Counted from the stretch's first letter, positions 15,340 through 23,830 are shown. The stretch is DNA of 32,100 nucleotides from Methylobacterium aquaticum (GCF_001043915.1 NZ_LABX01000295.1:1-32100); one strand, 5' to 3'. Numbers and translations: made by a program. Notes: a model not told the origin generated them from the sequence alone.

Positions 15340-16368
15340 CTAAATACTGTTGACGATTTGCAGATACTGCTCGGCAATTTCGCGAGGATTTCCGAAATTA
15401 CGCTCAGCCAGAAATCCAGAGTTTGCATCCTCGGAAGCGGTCTGCATCTCCGTGTCATAGTAATATAAAGATTCTATTTGTGTTAATGAGTCTATCATGA
15501 TATAGTTTGAATTGACGTGCGGTGTTGGATTGATACCAAAGATGCGCGAGGGAGTTGTCGCTAAGATGTTGGTGTGAAAATACGACCCTACAGTACCCAG
15601 AATAATGGATCGGGAACAAAACAGCCGAAGTTGATCGGCGAAACTCATTTGTTCAGGATAAAAAATATCGATGCCTGCTTTTGATAAGATGGGCAGCAAA
15701 TCGATTTCGTTTTTAATCCTGCCGACGCCGATCGTCAGTTTCGCCTTCGACAAGTAGGCAGGAGTGTCGGTGGTGCGGATGCCTGCTGCATTGTCGGTGA
15801 CGTGGCGACCAATGTATCGGCAGAAGTCGCGATACATTTGATGAGCTTGATATTGTTCTTCAAAGCTAGTGCTGGGTATCGTGACATTTCTTAGATTGAT
15901 CGGAGTGCCAAATACAACAAAATCGTCGGGCTGCAAATTCAAGGTGCGGCAAATTTCTGCAAAAAACGGGAAGCGGAACCATTCACTCGGCGTCCCGTGA
16001 CCATGACAGAGCACTTTTGCCCGGTGGTGTCTGAGTTTTTGCAGTGCCCAAAAGCGTGGCAGCGTGTTGATCAGGAAGTGGCCATAGTGTAGGTTGATCC
16101 TGCCGACATAGATATAATCGAAATCCGGCGCTTCGACTGTAATATGGTCAGGGTTGATTTTTGCTTCGACAACTTGCCCGTTCGTTCCGCGCTCCGAGCC
16201 GCGGAAATCAACAGAATCGTAGATCACGTGCCCGGAACGATTGTATATTCCCCAGCCTTGATCCAGTGCAATTGGTATATATGAGGCTCTTTCTACTTTT
16301 ATAATGCTTGGGTCAGATGTTACGATCTGGTGGTTCCCCCAATTTTCGCGACATTGAGCCAATGACAT
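15340..16368 (-). CDS. Glycosyltransferase family 61 (DUF563)
   Basis: A protein of 342 residues with the GT61 layout: the sugar-donor entry motif VGRINLHYGHFLINTLPRFW in the first third (the family's gHfL...L-P-R block), PAYLSKAKLTIGVGRIKNE in the middle (the usual I-S-R-x-x-x-x-R-R-I-x-N-E site, here with K/G substitutions), and LFCSRSIILGTVGSYFHTNILA near the C-terminus. It is cytosolic and acts on capsular or O-antigen glycans in relatives. GAAGG lies about 6 bases before the ATG. The gene is markedly AT-rich (codons such as AAA, ATA, TTT) against its GC-rich surroundings, a sign of recent acquisition. It faces the FkbM gene across a repeat-filled gap. Confidence 0.85.
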   Translation of the reverse strand: MSLAQCRENWGNHQIVTSDPSIIKVERASYIPIALDQGWGIYNRSGHVIYDSVDFRGSERGTNGQVVEAKINPDHITVEAPDFDYIYVGRINLHYGHFLINTLPRFWALQKLRHHRAKVLCHGHGTPSEWFRFPFFAEICRTLNLQPDDFVVFGTPINLRNVTIPSTSFEEQYQAHQMYRDFCRYIGRHVTDNAAGIRTTDTPAYLSKAKLTIGVGRIKNEIDLLPILSKAGIDIFYPEQMSFADQLRLFCSRSIILGTVGSYFHTNILATTPSRIFGINPTPHVNSNYIMIDSLTQIESLYYYDTEMQTASEDANSGFLAERNFGNPREIAEQYLQIVNSI

Positions 16369-16413
16369 GTTGATGCCTTCGCGACTGAAAGAATTCGAGG
16401 CGACGCGAATATT

Positions 16414-16446
16414 CGAGCGTGCCCACGCCGCACGTGGCCACGCTCG
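16414..16446. repeat. Strong imperfect hairpin upstream of the GT61 gene
   Basis: Fourteen-base arms starting CGAGCGTG and ending CACGCTCG pair with a single mismatch around a 5-nt loop. It is 46 bases upstream of the GT61 start and directly before a ribosome binding site on the other strand. It could terminate transcription or mark a rearrangement boundary. Confidence 0.4.
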
Positions 16447-16462
16447 TTACAGGAGGAACGCC

Positions 16463-16540
16463 ATGGTGACAATGGCCTCTCTGCTCCGGACAAAGGCAAA
16501 GCATAAATCAGTTGCCAATGATGGTATGGCACTAATTTAA
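16463..16540 (+). CDS. 25-codon frame behind a near-perfect ribosome binding site
   Basis: An ATG with AGGAGG eight bases upstream opens a frame MVTMASLLRTKAKHKS... that ends after 25 codons at TAA in AT-rich DNA. The ribosome binding site is better than that of most genes here. It may be the severed 5' end of a lost gene at the island junction, or a leader peptide. Nothing in the product is recognisable. Confidence 0.3.
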   Translation: MVTMASLLRTKAKHKSVANDGMALI

Positions 16541-16640
16541 AATATAGAAATTGTCTTTAGATTGCATTCGAATTGGAAGTTGAATGTAAAAATAAATCCT
16601 CCTCGAAGCCATGATCCGGAATTTTCTCATCGCCCCCATT

Positions 16641-17017
16641 GCATTTGAGCGCAGGAAAGTGTCCTGTCCTGGCTGCTGTTCCCGATCTGCCTGATTGTTG
16701 GGCCGCGCTCCATTGTCATGGTGCCGTTGATCGCCGACATGAAGCCGTCGCCGAACTGCTCTCAGATCAATCCGGTCCAAGCGGTGCCATAAACCGTCAT
16801 CTAGTCGTAGAAGCAGTCGATCAGCGGATCCCTTGGCGGCATCTGCGGCATCGAGCGCTCGTTCAGCATCCGCTCATCGGCCCCCGGGAGGCCTTATAGG
16901 GCCGCCGCTTCTGCGGGCCGGGCCTTGGGCAGCGTCGTTTGGCCGAGGCAAGCGGCGGTCATCCCGCCCGTCTTGCGCGTGATGTCGAGGCGCTTGTCGG
17001 TCGGTCTTCGCGCTCAC
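16641..17017 (-). pseudogene. cynS: Decayed cyanate hydratase (cyanase) gene
   Basis: Read on the minus strand, the remnant follows cyanase almost end to end. A GTG at 17017 behind GGAGGGAG opens VSAKTD; after a frameshift come DKRLDITRKTGGMT, AACLGQTTLPKARPAEAAAL, GLPGADERMLNE, MPPRDPLIDCFYD, MTVYGTAWTGLI, EQFGDGFMSAI and TMTMERGP, and after another frameshift GHFPALK (family GKFLPYK). In-frame stops are at the complements of 16801-16803 (TAG) and 16762-16764 (TGA), plus a TAA before GLPG. About 11 residues are deleted after TRKTG. The catalytic Arg and Glu of the Y-R-F-Y-E motif are now Cys and Asp; the catalytic Ser in MSAI survives. Cyanase converts cyanate plus bicarbonate to ammonia and CO2. 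The gene cannot be functional. Confidence 0.85.
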
Positions 17018-17139
17018 TCGGTGTCTCCCTCCGGTCGATGACGTCCGTGAGCGTCGGCACCGGCGGCGTCCGACCGGGGCTCCGGCATGCGGCGGCAGGG
17101 CATGTGCCGGCTGAGGGGGAAGACGCGACCGGGCGGGCT

Positions 17140-17346
17140 TCAGCGCCGCTGCTCGCACAGCGTCTTCACGTAAGTCCCGGCCTCGGTGCCGCGGCCCGAC
17201 CCGGCGGCGATGGCGGGGCCGAGCAGCAGGCATTCCTGCGGCGTGTGGGCCGGGTGGGTGATGACGTCCTGGGCGGTGGTGCGGGTGCAGTCCTTCGCCG
17301 CCAGCGACGAGGCGCAGATCAGCGTGACGACGAGGATGGTGGGCAA
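17140..17346 (-). CDS. Small exported Cys-containing protein, unknown function
   Basis: A protein of 68 residues with an N-terminal hydrophobic signal (MPTILVVTLICASSLAA) followed by KDCTRTTAQDVI, TPQECLLLGPA and TYVKTLCEQRR. The pattern D-C-T-R-x-T-A-x-D-V-I followed by an E-C-L centre and a terminal L-C recalls small periplasmic hypothetical proteins of Methylobacterium; at least two of the three mature Cys could form a disulfide. GGGAGG lies upstream of the ATG. It lies between the cynS remnant and coaBC and is on the same strand as both. No function is claimed. Confidence 0.65.
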   Translation of the reverse strand: MPTILVVTLICASSLAAKDCTRTTAQDVITHPAHTPQECLLLGPAIAAGSGRGTEAGTYVKTLCEQRR

Positions 17347-17402
17347 GGCGGCCTCCCGGATGAAGGAGGCGGACCTCCTCGTGGGGGAGGAATCATAGTG
17401 CC

Positions 17403-17418
17403 TGGCGCGACCGCGCCA
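17403..17418 (-). terminator. Tight GC hairpin downstream of coaBC
   Basis: TGGCGCG and CGCGCCA (7-bp perfect arms, two-base spacer) begin 27 bases past the coaBC stop. There is no T-run, so intrinsic termination is uncertain, but the position suits 3'-end formation. Confidence 0.4.
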
Positions 17419-17444
17419 ACGTGCATGTCCGGCGTTATCTTGCC

Positions 17445-18686
17445 TCAGGGGGAGGGCGCCAACTCCGCCAAACGAGCGACGAGGCGGCGCGCCACCTCGT
17501 CCTTCGCGAGCGTCGGCCAGCTCTCGAGGCTGCCGTCGCGGCCGATCAAGTGGACCGCATTGCGGTCGCCTCCCATCACGCCGGTCGCCGCCGAGACGTC
17601 ATTGGCGACGATCAGGTCGCAGCCCTTCCGGGCGATCTTGGCCCGGGCATGGGCGATCACGTCGGTGGTCTCGGCGGCAAAGCCCACCACCAGGGGCGGG
17701 CGCCCCTGCTGCCGGTGCGCGATCGTCGCCAGGATGTCGGGATTCTCTGTGAGCGCGAGGGGAGGGGGACCTTCGGGGCCCTTCTTGATCTTCTCGTCCC
17801 CGAAGGTGGCCGGGCGCCAGTCGGCGACGGCGGCAGCGAAGACCGCGATGTCGGCGGGCAGGGCGGCCTCCACCGCCGCCAGCATCTCGCGGGCGGTCTC
17901 GATCCGCATGACCGTGACGCCCGGGGGATCGGCCAGCGTTACGGGACCTGAGATCAGGGTCACCCGGGCGCCGGCGGCGGCCGCCGCCGCCGCGATGGCG
18001 TGGCCCTGCTTGCCGGAGGAGCGGTTGGCGAGGTAGCGCACCGGGTCGATCGGCTCGTGGGTCGGCCCGGAGGTGACGAGGAGGTGGCGGCCCGCGAGGA
18101 GCGTCCCGCGATCCGGCCGGCTTGCGAGCGGGGCTCCGCGTGCCAGCAGGGCTTCGACGGCGTCGGCGATCTCGTCCGGCTCGGCCATCCGGCCGGGCCC
18201 TGTCTCGGCCTCCGCCATCCGCCCGACATTCGGCCCCACCACCGCGACGCCGTCGCCCGTCAGCAGGGCGAGGTTGCGCTGCGTCGCCGGGTGCAGCCAC
18301 ATTCGCACATTCATCGCCGGCGCGATCAGGATCGGCAGGGTGGTGGCCAGCAGCACCGTCGAGGCGAGGTCCGGTGCGTGGCCGCCGGCCATCCGGGCGA
18401 GCGTGTTGGCGGTGGCCGGCGCCACCACCACGGCGTCGGCGTCCCGGGCGAGCCTGATATGGCCGATATCGGCCTCGTCCGCCCGGTCGAACAGGTCGGT
18501 ATGGGCGCGTTGCCCGCTGAGCGCAGCGGCGGCGAGCGGGGTCACGAATTCCTGCGCGCCCTTGGTGAGCACGCAGCGCACCGAGGCGCCGCGCTCGCGC
18601 AGGCGCCGGATCAGGTCCAGCGCCTTGTAGGCCGCGATGCCGCCCCCGATGACCAGGAGCACCCGTGTGCCGTCGAGCGCGCCCAT
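17445..18686 (-). CDS. coaBC: Bifunctional phosphopantothenoylcysteine decarboxylase / phosphopantothenate-cysteine ligase
   Basis: A protein of 413 residues, the normal length, catalysing two successive steps of coenzyme A synthesis in the cytosol. The N-terminal flavoprotein CoaC domain (about 1-175) has GGGIAAYKALDLIRRL, catalytic His76 in GHIRLA, and PAMNVRMW (123-130). The C-terminal CoaB domain has LLVTSGPTHEPIDPVRYLANRSSGKQG, AAVADWRP, KIKKG, LTENPDIL and the CoaB loop VANDVS. One oddity: in the substrate clamp GPNVGRMAEAETGPGRM (151-167) the position of the conserved clamp Cys of E. coli (Cys158) is Glu159 by alignment. The gene starts 7 bases after the kup stop, so kup and coaBC are probably cotranscribed. 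Confidence 0.95.
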   Translation of the reverse strand: MGALDGTRVLLVIGGGIAAYKALDLIRRLRERGASVRCVLTKGAQEFVTPLAAAALSGQRAHTDLFDRADEADIGHIRLARDADAVVVAPATANTLARMAGGHAPDLASTVLLATTLPILIAPAMNVRMWLHPATQRNLALLTGDGVAVVGPNVGRMAEAETGPGRMAEPDEIADAVEALLARGAPLASRPDRGTLLAGRHLLVTSGPTHEPIDPVRYLANRSSGKQGHAIAAAAAAAGARVTLISGPVTLADPPGVTVMRIETAREMLAAVEAALPADIAVFAAAVADWRPATFGDEKIKKGPEGPPPLALTENPDILATIAHRQQGRPPLVVGFAAETTDVIAHARAKIARKGCDLIVANDVSAATGVMGGDRNAVHLIGRDGSLESWPTLAKDEVARRLVARLAELAPSP

Positions 18687-18693
18687 CCCGCCC

Positions 18694-20664
18694 CTACACC
18701 GTGACCTGCGTGCCGACCTCGACCACGTGCCCGGTCGGGATCTGGAAGAAGTCCGTCGCGTCGTTGGCGTTGCGGGCCAGCGTGATGAACACCCGGTCCT
18801 GCCACAGCGGCATGCCGGACTGCGCGGCCGGCCGGATCGAGCGCCGCGACAGGAAGAACGACGTCGCCATGATGTCGAACTTGAAGCCCTGCTTGCGCAG
18901 GAGCACCAGGCCCTTCGGAATGTTCGGCGATTCCATGTAGCCGAACTTCATCACGACCTTCCAGAAATGCGGGCCCATCGGCTCGATCCGGACCCGTTCG
19001 GCATCGGCGAGGCGCGGCAGGTCGATGGTCTTGACGGTGAGCACGACGTTCTTCTCGTGCAGCACCTTGTTGTGCTTCAGGTTGTGGAGCAGCGCCGCGG
19101 GTGCGGTCTCGGGGTCGCTGGTGAGGAAGACGGCCGTGCCGCGGACATGGTGCGGCGGGCTCTTCTCCAGCATGGCGACCAGCTCGGTCAGCGGCACGTC
19201 GGTCTTGCGGGTCTTGTTGAACAGGATGGTGACGCCGCGCACCCAGGTCCACATCAGCACCACGAGCCCGCCGGCCAGCAGCAGGGGCATGTAGCCGCCC
19301 TCGAACACCTTGAGCAGGTTCGAGACCAGGAACAGCAGCTCGACGGCGATGAACGGCACCATCACGGCGCCGGCGGCGAGCGGCGACCACTTCCAGACCC
19401 GCCACAGCACCAGGAAGGCGAGGCCCGCCGTGATCAGCATCGTGCCGGTGACGGCGATGCCGTAGGCCGAGGCGAGGGCGCTGGAGGAGCGGAACAGCAC
19501 CACCAGGATCACCACGCCGAACATCAGCAGCGTGTTGATCTGCGGCAGGTAGATCTGGCCCGAATGCGATTCCGAGGTGTGGCGGATCTCGAGCCGCGGC
19601 AGGAGACCCAGCTGCACCGCCTGGCGCGAGAGCGAGAAGGCGCCGGTGATCACCGCCTGGCTGGCGATGACGGTGGCGGCCGTCGCCAGCAGCACCATCG
19701 GCAGCAGGCCCCATTCCGGGACGAGCTGGTAGAACGGATCGGTCGTGTCGGGATGGGCCAGGACCAGGGCGGCCTGGCCGAGATAGTTGATGGCCAGCGC
19801 CGGGCCGACGAGGGCGATCCAGGCGGTCTGGATCGGCCGGCGGCCGAAATGGCCGAGATCGGCGAACAGCGCCTCGGCTCCCGTCACCGCCAGGAACACC
19901 GCGCCGAGCGCGACCAGCGCCCCGGTGCCGTGGCCGAGCAGGTAATGCACCGCATGCCAGGGATTGAGCGCCCACAGGACCTGCGGCGTGCGGGCGATGT
20001 GCGGCAGGGCGGCCAGCGCGAGCGCGGCGAACCACACCAGCATGATCGGGCCGAAGAACGTCGCCATCCGGGCGGTGCCCCGGCTCTGGACCAGGAACAG
20101 CGGCAGGATGATCGCGATGGTGATCGGCAGCACGTAATGGTCGAGGGCGGGGGTGACGAGCTTCAGGCCCTCCACCGCCGACAGGACCGAGATCGCCGGG
20201 GTGATGATCGCGTCGCCGTAGAACAGGGCGGCGCCGCACAGGCCCAGCATGAACACGACGTGCGAGCCGCCGAGCGCTTTACGGGCGAGCGCCATCAGCG
20301 ACAGGATGCCGCCCTCGCCCTTGTTGTCCATCTGCAACAGCAGGAGGACGTACTTGATCGTGACGATGAGCACCAGCGCCCAGAGCAGCAGCGAGACGGT
20401 GCCGAGCACCTCCTCGCCGGTCAGCACGCCGTCGGCCCGGCCGGGGGCCAGGGCTTCGCGGAAGGCGTAGAGCGGGCTCGTGCCGATATCGCCGTAGACG
20501 ACGCCGACGGAGCCGATGAACAGGGTCCAGAAGCTCGCCTGGGCGTGCCCGTGGCCCTCGGCCTCGTCGACGCTGCCGGCCTTTGTCGGCGGGCCGCCGC
20601 TCGGCGGGGTGAGGCTATCGGGCGGCGCGACGGGTCCGCCCGTGGGTGCGGCTGACTGTGTCAT
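18694..20664 (-). CDS. kup: Kup-type low-affinity potassium transporter
   Basis: A protein of 656 residues in the KUP/HAK/KT family of proton-coupled potassium importers. The signature GVVYGDIGTSPLYAFREA opens the first membrane helix at about residue 52, after a Pro-rich cytosolic N-terminus. About twelve hydrophobic helices follow (for example LLLWALVLIVTIKYVLLLLQMDNKGEGG, split by the conserved D-N-x-G-E-G-G loop), then a soluble C-terminal domain of about 180 residues ending TGHVVEVGTQVTV. I chose the ATG at 20664 (MTQSAAP) because the longer open frame has a Arg/Pro-rich, unlikely N-terminus; no strong ribosome binding site is seen for either. It lies upstream of coaBC on the same strand. 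Confidence 0.95.
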   Translation of the reverse strand: MTQSAAPTGGPVAPPDSLTPPSGGPPTKAGSVDEAEGHGHAQASFWTLFIGSVGVVYGDIGTSPLYAFREALAPGRADGVLTGEEVLGTVSLLLWALVLIVTIKYVLLLLQMDNKGEGGILSLMALARKALGGSHVVFMLGLCGAALFYGDAIITPAISVLSAVEGLKLVTPALDHYVLPITIAIILPLFLVQSRGTARMATFFGPIMLVWFAALALAALPHIARTPQVLWALNPWHAVHYLLGHGTGALVALGAVFLAVTGAEALFADLGHFGRRPIQTAWIALVGPALAINYLGQAALVLAHPDTTDPFYQLVPEWGLLPMVLLATAATVIASQAVITGAFSLSRQAVQLGLLPRLEIRHTSESHSGQIYLPQINTLLMFGVVILVVLFRSSSALASAYGIAVTGTMLITAGLAFLVLWRVWKWSPLAAGAVMVPFIAVELLFLVSNLLKVFEGGYMPLLLAGGLVVLMWTWVRGVTILFNKTRKTDVPLTELVAMLEKSPPHHVRGTAVFLTSDPETAPAALLHNLKHNKVLHEKNVVLTVKTIDLPRLADAERVRIEPMGPHFWKVVMKFGYMESPNIPKGLVLLRKQGFKFDIMATSFFLSRRSIRPAAQSGMPLWQDRVFITLARNANDATDFFQIPTGHVVEVGTQVTV

Positions 20665-20760
20665 GTCTGTTCGGGGGATGCGCCCGCGGGCGGCCGGGAT
20701 TGCCGCCAAGCGCGCTGATGGGCAGGGTGGCGGGCTCGAATCCAAGAACGGTCCAAGAAC

Positions 20761-20782
20761 GGCCCGGCGCATCCGCCGGGCC
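20761..20782. terminator. Perfect GC hairpin between ispG and kup
   Basis: Nine-base arms GGCCCGGCG and CGCCGGGCC with the loop CATC lie between the ispG stop (20958) and the kup start (20664). It could end ispG transcription; no U-run follows on the minus strand. Just to its left the sequence GTCCAAGAACG is nearly duplicated in tandem. Confidence 0.5.
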
Positions 20783-20957
20783 AGATTGTGGCAGGATTGT
20801 AGCACGAGCCCGGAGGGGCGCAAGGCGGCCTGCGCCTACCCCTCCGTCAACCGGCCTGCAATCCGCGCCTCGACAGGGCTGCGTCGTGCAGCGCCACGTC
20901 TTTGCGGCAAGGTCGTCGCTGAACCGGAGACCGATTCGGCGACGGACGCCCGGGCCG

Positions 20958-22265
20958 TTACTCGGCGGCGCTGCGGCGCCCTTGTCCGAAGCGGCGCTCG
21001 ATGTAGTCGATCACGATGCCCTCGAAATCCTTGGCCAGCGTCGGGCCGCGCAGGGTCATCGCCTTCTTGCCGTCGATGAAGACCGGGGCGGTCGGGGTCT
21101 CGCCGGTGCCGGGCAGCGAGATGCCGATATCGGCGTGCTTCGACTCGCCCGGGCCGTTGACGATGCAGCCCATCACGGCGACGTTCAGCCCCTCGACCCC
21201 CGGATAGGTCTTGCGCCATTCCGGCATCGAGGTGGTGATCCAGTTCTGGATGTCGCGGGCCAGTTCCTGGAACACCGTCGAGGTGGTGCGGCCGCAGCCC
21301 GGGCAGGCGGCGACGAGGGGCACGAAGGTGCGGAAGCCCATGGTCTGGAGCAGCTCCTGGGCCACCTTCACCTCGACGGTGCGGTCGCCGCCGGGCTCCG
21401 GGGTCAGGGAGTAGCGGATCGTGTCGCCGATGCCCTCCTGGAGCAGCACGCCGATCGCCGCGGAGGCCGCCACGATGCCCTTGGTGCCCATGCCGGCCTC
21501 GGTCAGGCCGAGATGGATGGCGTAGTCGGAGCGCCGCGCCACCTCGCGGTAGACGGCGATCAGATCCTGCACCGCCGAGACCTTGGCGGAGAGCACGATC
21601 CGGTCCTTGGGCAGGCCGATCTCCACCGCCCGGTCGGCGGAGAGGAGGGCCGATTGCACCATCGCCTCGCGCATGACCGCACGGGCGTCGCGAGGACGGG
21701 CCGAGTTGGCGTTCTCGTCCATCATGTGGGTGAGGAGCGCCTCGTCGAGCGAGCCCCAATTGGCGCCGATGCGGACCGCCTTGCCGTAGCGGGCCGCCAG
21801 CTCGACGATGGTGCCGAACTGGAGGTCCTTCTTCTCCTTGAAGCCGACATTGCCCGGATTGATCCGGTACTTGGCCAGCGCCTCGGCGCAGGCCGGATGG
21901 TCGGAGAGGAGCTTGTGGCCGATATAGTGGAAGTCGCCGACGAGGGGCACGGTGACGCCGATGCGGTCCAGCCGCTCGCGGATCTTCGGCACGGCGACGG
22001 CCGCCTCGTCACGGTCGACGGTGATGCGGACCACCTCGGACCCGGCGCGGGCCAGCGCGGCGACCTGCGCCACCGTGGCGTCGACGTCGGCAGTGTCGGT
22101 ATTGGTCATCGACTGCACGACGATCGGGGCGCCGCCGCCCATCACGACCGCGCCCTCGCCCTCGCCGATCCGGACGCCGACGGTGCGGTGCCGGGGGCTC
22201 GGACCGGCGATCTCGGGGGCGGATTCCGCCGGGGCGTTCGCGGCGAGGGCTTCCATGGCTTCCAT
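20958..22265 (-). CDS. ispG: 4-hydroxy-3-methylbut-2-enyl-diphosphate synthase
   Basis: A protein of 435 residues, the penultimate enzyme of the methylerythritol phosphate isoprenoid pathway; it reductively opens MEcPP to HMBPP using a [4Fe-4S] cluster. The N-terminal TIM barrel shows IVVQSMTNTDT and LVGDFHYIGHKLL, then YRINPGNVGF and LTEAGMGTKGIV. The C-terminal cluster domain shows Cys321 and Cys324 in ACPGCGR, Cys367 in GCIVNGPGE and the fourth ligand Glu374. All key residues are present. The first 25 residues (Ala/Pro/Glu-rich) are an extension; the ATG at 22265 or that at 22256 may start it. It is followed, after a hairpin, by kup. Confidence 0.97.
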   Translation of the reverse strand: MEAMEALAANAPAESAPEIAGPSPRHRTVGVRIGEGEGAVVMGGGAPIVVQSMTNTDTADVDATVAQVAALARAGSEVVRITVDRDEAAVAVPKIRERLDRIGVTVPLVGDFHYIGHKLLSDHPACAEALAKYRINPGNVGFKEKKDLQFGTIVELAARYGKAVRIGANWGSLDEALLTHMMDENANSARPRDARAVMREAMVQSALLSADRAVEIGLPKDRIVLSAKVSAVQDLIAVYREVARRSDYAIHLGLTEAGMGTKGIVAASAAIGVLLQEGIGDTIRYSLTPEPGGDRTVEVKVAQELLQTMGFRTFVPLVAACPGCGRTTSTVFQELARDIQNWITTSMPEWRKTYPGVEGLNVAVMGCIVNGPGESKHADIGISLPGTGETPTAPVFIDGKKAMTLRGPTLAKDFEGIVIDYIERRFGQGRRSAAE

Positions 22266-22674
22266 CGGATACCTTCAGGGGGTCGTTCGCGGGAGACGTG
22301 TGACGCGGGATGGGATCGGGGTCGCGACGAGCGCGGCGTGACCACCGTCTAGAGCATTTCCGGCGGCAGTGGAAATCGCTTCGCCCGCATGAAAGCCCGG
22401 CGCGATCAACGGGCTAGGTCCGTGCGGACCGGAATGCCGCGACATCCTCGCCGAAACCGACATCGTTGCCGAAACATCGTGCCGTCTCGCCCGGCGGCAC
22501 GCCGCCGCGTCACCTTAGCTGAGGATGCCGGGTTCAGGCGTCAAGCGCGTGACATCGGCCGCGTGACGCCGGCATCCTCTCGGCTGTCCCCGGCGTGGTT
22601 CCCGCGGGCGGCGCTTGCGCGACTTTGCATCGCACCATTTGGCTTTCGCAATGCAGCGCACCACATCCCTCGGC
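22266..22674. other. Divergent intergenic region with a TAGAGCATTTCC repeat
   Basis: These 409 bases lie between the starts of ispG and the patatin gene. A relative of the interspersed repeat occupies 22349-22380 (TCTAGAGCATTTCC, arms ATTTCC 22356-22361 and GGAAAT 22371-22376), with its CTAG uninterrupted. The rest shows no gene. Near 22630-22652 an imperfect palindrome (GCATCGC...GCAATGC) sits just upstream of the patatin start. Confidence 0.5.
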
Positions 22675-23814
22675 ATGATGGACTCAGCCTCTCTCCACGA
22701 ACCGGACCGGAGCGCGGGCGATCGCGATCCCCTCCCGTCCCTGCCGCCACACGTGGCTCCCGGGCCACAGGCCGCCTCCGGCCCCCTCGGCCGCGGCCTC
22801 GTCGGCCCCCGGGCCGAGAAGGCGATCGCCCTGGCACTCCAGGGCGGCGGCGCCCACGGCGCCTTCACCTGGGGCGTGCTCGACGCCCTGATCGAGGATG
22901 GCCGCCTCGCCTTCGAGGCGATCACCGGGGCGAGCGCCGGCGCCATGAACGCCGTCGTGATGGTCGATGGCTGGCTGCGCGGTGGCCCGGACGGCGCCCG
23001 CACCCGCCTCGAGGCGTTCTGGCGCGAGGTGAGCGTCGACGCTGACCTGCCGCAGGCGCAGCGGACCGTCCTCGACGGGGTGATGAGCTTCTGGAAGAAG
23101 ACTCCGGCCGGGGCGTTCTGGAACGCGCTCGCCAGCCCCTACACGTCGAACCCGCTCAACATCAATCCGCTCAAGCGGGCGCTCGCCGACACGGTCGATT
23201 TCGAGGCGTTGCGCCGGGACGGGCCGGCCGACCTGTTCATCTCGGCCACCAACGTCTGGACCGGCAAGATGGCGGTGTTCGAGCGGCCGGACCTCACGGT
23301 CGACCACCTGATGGCCTCGGCCTGCCTGCCGACGGTGTTCCAGGCGGTGGAGATCGACGGCGTTCCGCACTGGGACGGCGGCTATCTCGGCAACCCGCCG
23401 CTCTATCCCCTCTATCACGGCGCCCGCTCCCGGGACATCCTGCTCGTCCAGATCAACCCGGTCGAGCGCCGCGAGACCCCCCGCAGCCCGGCCGAGATCC
23501 GCGACCGTCTCAACGAGATCACCTTCAATGCCAACCTGCTGCGCGAATTGCGGGCGATCGACTTCGTCGACGACCTGATCGAGGATGGCGTGCTCGGGCG
23601 CTCGAACGCCTACAAGCAGGTGCTCCTTCACCGCATCGATGGCAGCGGCGGCGCCCTCGACGACGCCTCCGCCTCCTCGCGGCTGCGGGCGCAATGGCCG
23701 TTCTTCCTCCAGCTGCGCGATGCCGGCCGCGACGCGGCGACGGCGTGGCTGGCGCAGAACTACGACGCGGTCGGGCGAGAGAGCACGCTGGATCTGAAGG
23801 CGATGTACACCTGA
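22675..23814 (+). CDS. Patatin-like phospholipase
   Basis: A protein of 379 residues from the chosen ATG. The patatin hydrolase core begins at about residue 50: the oxyanion-hole motif GGGAHG (57-62), nucleophile Ser87 in GASAG (85-89) and catalytic Asp234 in WDGG, i.e. the complete Ser-Asp dyad. The first about 45 residues are Pro-rich and disordered, with no signal peptide, so it is probably cytosolic and hydrolyses acyl chains from phospholipids. There are several in-frame starts (TTG 22615, ATG 22651, ATG 22675, ATG 22678), none with a strong ribosome binding site. A GC hairpin follows the stop. It shows no functional tie to its neighbours. Confidence 0.92.
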   Translation: MMDSASLHEPDRSAGDRDPLPSLPPHVAPGPQAASGPLGRGLVGPRAEKAIALALQGGGAHGAFTWGVLDALIEDGRLAFEAITGASAGAMNAVVMVDGWLRGGPDGARTRLEAFWREVSVDADLPQAQRTVLDGVMSFWKKTPAGAFWNALASPYTSNPLNINPLKRALADTVDFEALRRDGPADLFISATNVWTGKMAVFERPDLTVDHLMASACLPTVFQAVEIDGVPHWDGGYLGNPPLYPLYHGARSRDILLVQINPVERRETPRSPAEIRDRLNEITFNANLLRELRAIDFVDDLIEDGVLGRSNAYKQVLLHRIDGSGGALDDASASSRLRAQWPFFLQLRDAGRDAATAWLAQNYDAVGRESTLDLKAMYT

Positions 23815-23830
23815 GGCGCCACACCCCAAT

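Noticed and set aside
14976..15353. Plus-strand open frame of 125 codons and competing minus-strand frames
   Set aside because: No start signal, no recognisable motif, and frames of similar quality on both strands.
18611..20655. Long open frames on both strands across kup
   Set aside because: They are Arg/Gly/His-rich shadows of the clear Kup reading frame, a normal effect of high GC.
20646..22352. Long plus-strand open frame opposite ispG
   Set aside because: It is a shadow: the minus strand encodes IspG with all cluster ligands in place.
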